This document shows, in pieces, positions 19,147-20,659 of a stretch of DNA of 20,659 bases. Source of the DNA: Lindgomyces ingoldianus. Lineage: Eukaryota; Ascomycota; Dothideomycetes; Pleosporales; Lindgomycetaceae. The position numbers and the translations under genes were made by a program. The stretch's first letter is position 1. Each line of letters begins with the position of its first letter. Under the pieces are notes generated by a model. The model worked only from the letters and a program-made list of their open reading frames with translations. It was not told the DNA's origin and did not search any database. The stretch spans positions 62,944 through 83,602 of the forward strand of contig NW_022985165.1 in assembly GCF_010093535.1 (NCBI RefSeq). The letters are read 5' to 3'.

Positions 19147-19419
19147 ATGCAATCAGCTACCATGACTAGAACACCTAGGAAGCAACGGCGCCGCAAGCGA
19201 ACACTTACACCTGTTTCAACCTCTGAAGTAGCCGCTGTGGCTAGCAGCAGCGCCATTCACACACTACCCACACCTGATACGACAGCAAAGATGCGATCAG
19301 GCATCCAACAACCTTCCTCATATTCTCCTGCAATGACGACGTCAACAGTACCGCCAACTACGACGTTCATACTAGACAGTCACCACAGACCAAGAACTAA
19401 TAGTGGCTTACAGTCCTGA
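19147..19419 (+). CDS. Small basic Ser/Thr-rich hypothetical protein, 90 residues, doubtful
   Basis: The ATG follows a pyrimidine-rich leader (CAACTCTTCATCTTCCTTG), typical of fungal 5' untranslated regions. The product begins MQSATMTRTPRKQRRRKRTL, a dense basic stretch that could act as a nuclear localisation signal, followed by a low-complexity Ser/Thr/Pro/Ala segment to the end. I recognise no domain or family. It sits between the two LTR-like repeats (18,288 and 19,597), so it could be a host gene fragment or internal sequence of a non-autonomous element. Low complexity also makes a chance frame possible. Confidence 0.25.
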   Translation: MQSATMTRTPRKQRRRKRTLTPVSTSEVAAVASSSAIHTLPTPDTTAKMRSGIQQPSSYSPAMTTSTVPPTTTFILDSHHRPRTNSGLQS

Positions 19420-19512
19420 AACGAGCGATCAGAGGCAAGGATAGAGCACTAGGAATTAGCGCAAATATCTCCTAGGCACAGCTGGTAAGCCTTCGCACAT
19501 CCCTGTGAGAAT

Positions 19513-19545
19513 GATTGGGTGGATGATTCGCATTCTAACCCAATC
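19513..19545. repeat. 8-bp inverted repeat, possible hairpin
   Basis: GATTGGGT (19513-19520) pairs with ACCCAATC (19538-19545) across a 17-nt loop. It contains CCAAT on both strands, so it could bind a CCAAT factor or simply be chance. Confidence 0.5.
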
Positions 19546-19596
19546 TAGTAGGTTCTCTTGTGGGGGCTATTCCCATTGCGACTATTGGAGTTTCGC

Positions 19597-19755
19597 CATG
19601 GCTATCTGACCCCTGAATACCCTAAGGGCTTGGCAATGGCTATGTAGGTTCCTCAGCCTCCGTACCTCTGCCTCCGGCCCTAAGGATTACTCTCGTTCTG
19701 CCCCTATCCTACATTCCCTCTCTGTGCTTGTGCCTCCTGCTCGATACCTCTCACA
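19597..19755 (+). repeat. LTR-like repeat, copy B
   Basis: This is a direct repeat of copy A. The two diverge by substitutions of all kinds and several indels, not only transitions, so this divergence is ordinary ageing rather than RIP. It ends GATACCTCTCACA as copy A does. A short similar end (CCTCGATACCTCTCCCAAG) recurs at 20,074-20,092. Confidence 0.65.
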
Positions 19756-20418
19756 AGTCTCCATTTACACCATTTTAAATGCACACTACCCTAGCGTTGG
19801 AATGCATTCTAGGCACAATCTCTTTGTCTCTGCCAGTGAGAGTCTACTTTTTAAAGATGAAGAAACATGGCCAAGCAAAGGGTTTTTTGCCACGCTAAGG
19901 TGTAGAAGAGAAATACTGAAAACGGGATTTCACATGCGAAGTAAAACAGCAGAACCAGATCAGACATTGGTCCCTTGGAAGGCGAACTTGTTGGCATAGT
20001 TGCCCAGCACTACGCACTTCTAAACCAGTGAATAAGCTCCTTACAATAAGAAGGAAGGCTGGCCCAAGCCAGGTCCTCGATACCTCTCCCAAGATCCGCT
20101 CTGTTTTGGTGGTTGGTGGCCATCTCGGAAACCTCTTGGCACCCATCCCACTCCCCATATCAACGGTATAGGCATAATACCGTGTGTGAACACCCATTCT
20201 GTAGCCCCTCCTCATCTACGCGTAAAATTATGCACTACCTGACAAGGATGTGCCCAGAGTGGGTGGACATCTTGTCACTTGATCCAGGGTATACGAGACG
20301 CTTCACTGTGGCAAATTGGCAAGATATATATACATGCTAATCCCCGGCCCTCTATGAAATAAAGAGAATAATAAATATAGTAGAGTAAATAATAATGTGA
20401 TGAATGTTCCACAATGCC
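19756..20418. other. Intergenic, no recognised gene
   Basis: Open frames occur on both strands (19724-19999 plus, 19895-20215 minus, 20113-20340 plus), overlapping one another and without family resemblance. An AATAAA at 20,358-20,363 on the plus strand lies in an AT-rich patch between here and the WD40 gene and could be a polyadenylation signal or chance. Confidence 0.4.
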
Positions 20419-20658
20419 TTAGGATGCATTAAGCTCGTTTCGTTCAACCTTGCATATCCATACCCTTCCATATCCAGTACCAATACCAATCATGTTCTCA
20501 GATACTATAAATCTCGATGGTCGATACTCTGACGGTAGCCACAATAATTTCTTTGCATTGCATGTTATCCACATTTCATCTGGGCTCAAATCTAGGCCCT
20601 TTTTGATGGTATTGTCACCCGACCCCGATACCAGCCGGGTAGAGTCGTGGGAGAAGGC
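20419..20658 (-). CDS. C-terminus of a WD40-repeat protein, probably NACHT/NLR-type (partial)
   Basis: The minus strand enters from the window edge in frame and runs 79 residues to a TAA at 20419-20421. Residues 1-18 (AFSHDSTRLVSGSGDNTIK) are the end of a canonical WD40 blade. Residues 22-48 (LDLSPDEMWITC..., LLWLPSEYRPS) and the tail IGIGTGYGRVWIC match the C-terminal cap I recognise in fungal NACHT-WD40 (STAND/NLR) proteins of the HET-E/HET-D kind, which act in non-self recognition and heterokaryon incompatibility. The WD pair expected after TIK is replaced by KG, and the usual few dozen residues between last blade and cap are missing, suggesting an internal deletion. The N-terminal effector and NACHT domains are outside the window, so the NLR assignment is inference. 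Confidence 0.75.
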   Translation of the reverse strand, partial: AFSHDSTRLVSGSGDNTIKKGLDLSPDEMWITCNAKKLLWLPSEYRPSRFIVSENMIGIGTGYGRVWICKVERNELNAS

Positions 20659-20659
20659 C

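Noticed and set aside
19724..20340. Three further frames (91, 106 and 75 residues)
   Set aside because: They overlap each other or the end of the LTR-like repeat, and show no domain, signal or convincing start context.

Overview
The window looks like part of a filamentous ascomycete (Pezizomycotina) chromosome: a long AT-rich block between stretches of ordinary base composition. The AT-rich block (about 361-17,500) carries the mark of repeat-induced point mutation (RIP). Repeat copies differ almost only by C-to-T and G-to-A transitions, mainly CpA/TpG to TpA, and every coding frame is full of TAA/TAG stops. No intact gene is visible there. The reading below comes from aligning repeats inside the window and translating relics by eye; no database was searched.

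The block is a nest of transposons. The oldest layer is a Ty3/gypsy retrotransposon on the minus strand. Its probable 5' LTR ends at 14,979. Gag lies around 13,190-14,250, protease at 11,398-11,640 and 9,400-9,534, and reverse transcriptase (RT) plus RNase H at 9,020-7,879. The RNase H continues in 1,262-1,194. A 6.6-kb Ty1/copia-type retrotransposon (1,263-7,878, minus strand, 289-bp LTRs) sits inside the gypsy RNase H. A Fot1/pogo-type DNA transposon of about 1.86 kb, with roughly 57-bp terminal inverted repeats (TIRs) and TA target duplications, is present as two full-length copies (9,535-11,395 and 15,175-17,040), one truncated inverted copy (606-1,191) and one TIR scrap (90-155). The first full copy splits the gypsy protease. 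The youngest layer is a 344-bp solo LTR (11,853-12,196) with a perfect GTATG target duplication and no RIP damage.

Left edge (1-360): normal composition, with the TIR scrap running directly into a minisatellite of six 30-bp units. Right side (17,554-20,659): normal composition, with two diverged LTR-like repeats of about 160-175 bp, a few short reading frames of doubtful status, and at the very end the C-terminal 79 residues of a minus-strand WD40-repeat protein. That protein resembles the C-terminus of fungal NACHT/NLR-type WD40 proteins and is the only recognisable host gene.

The genes do not form a pathway. The window records waves of transposition, RIP inactivation and one later insertion, next to a probable NLR-type gene.
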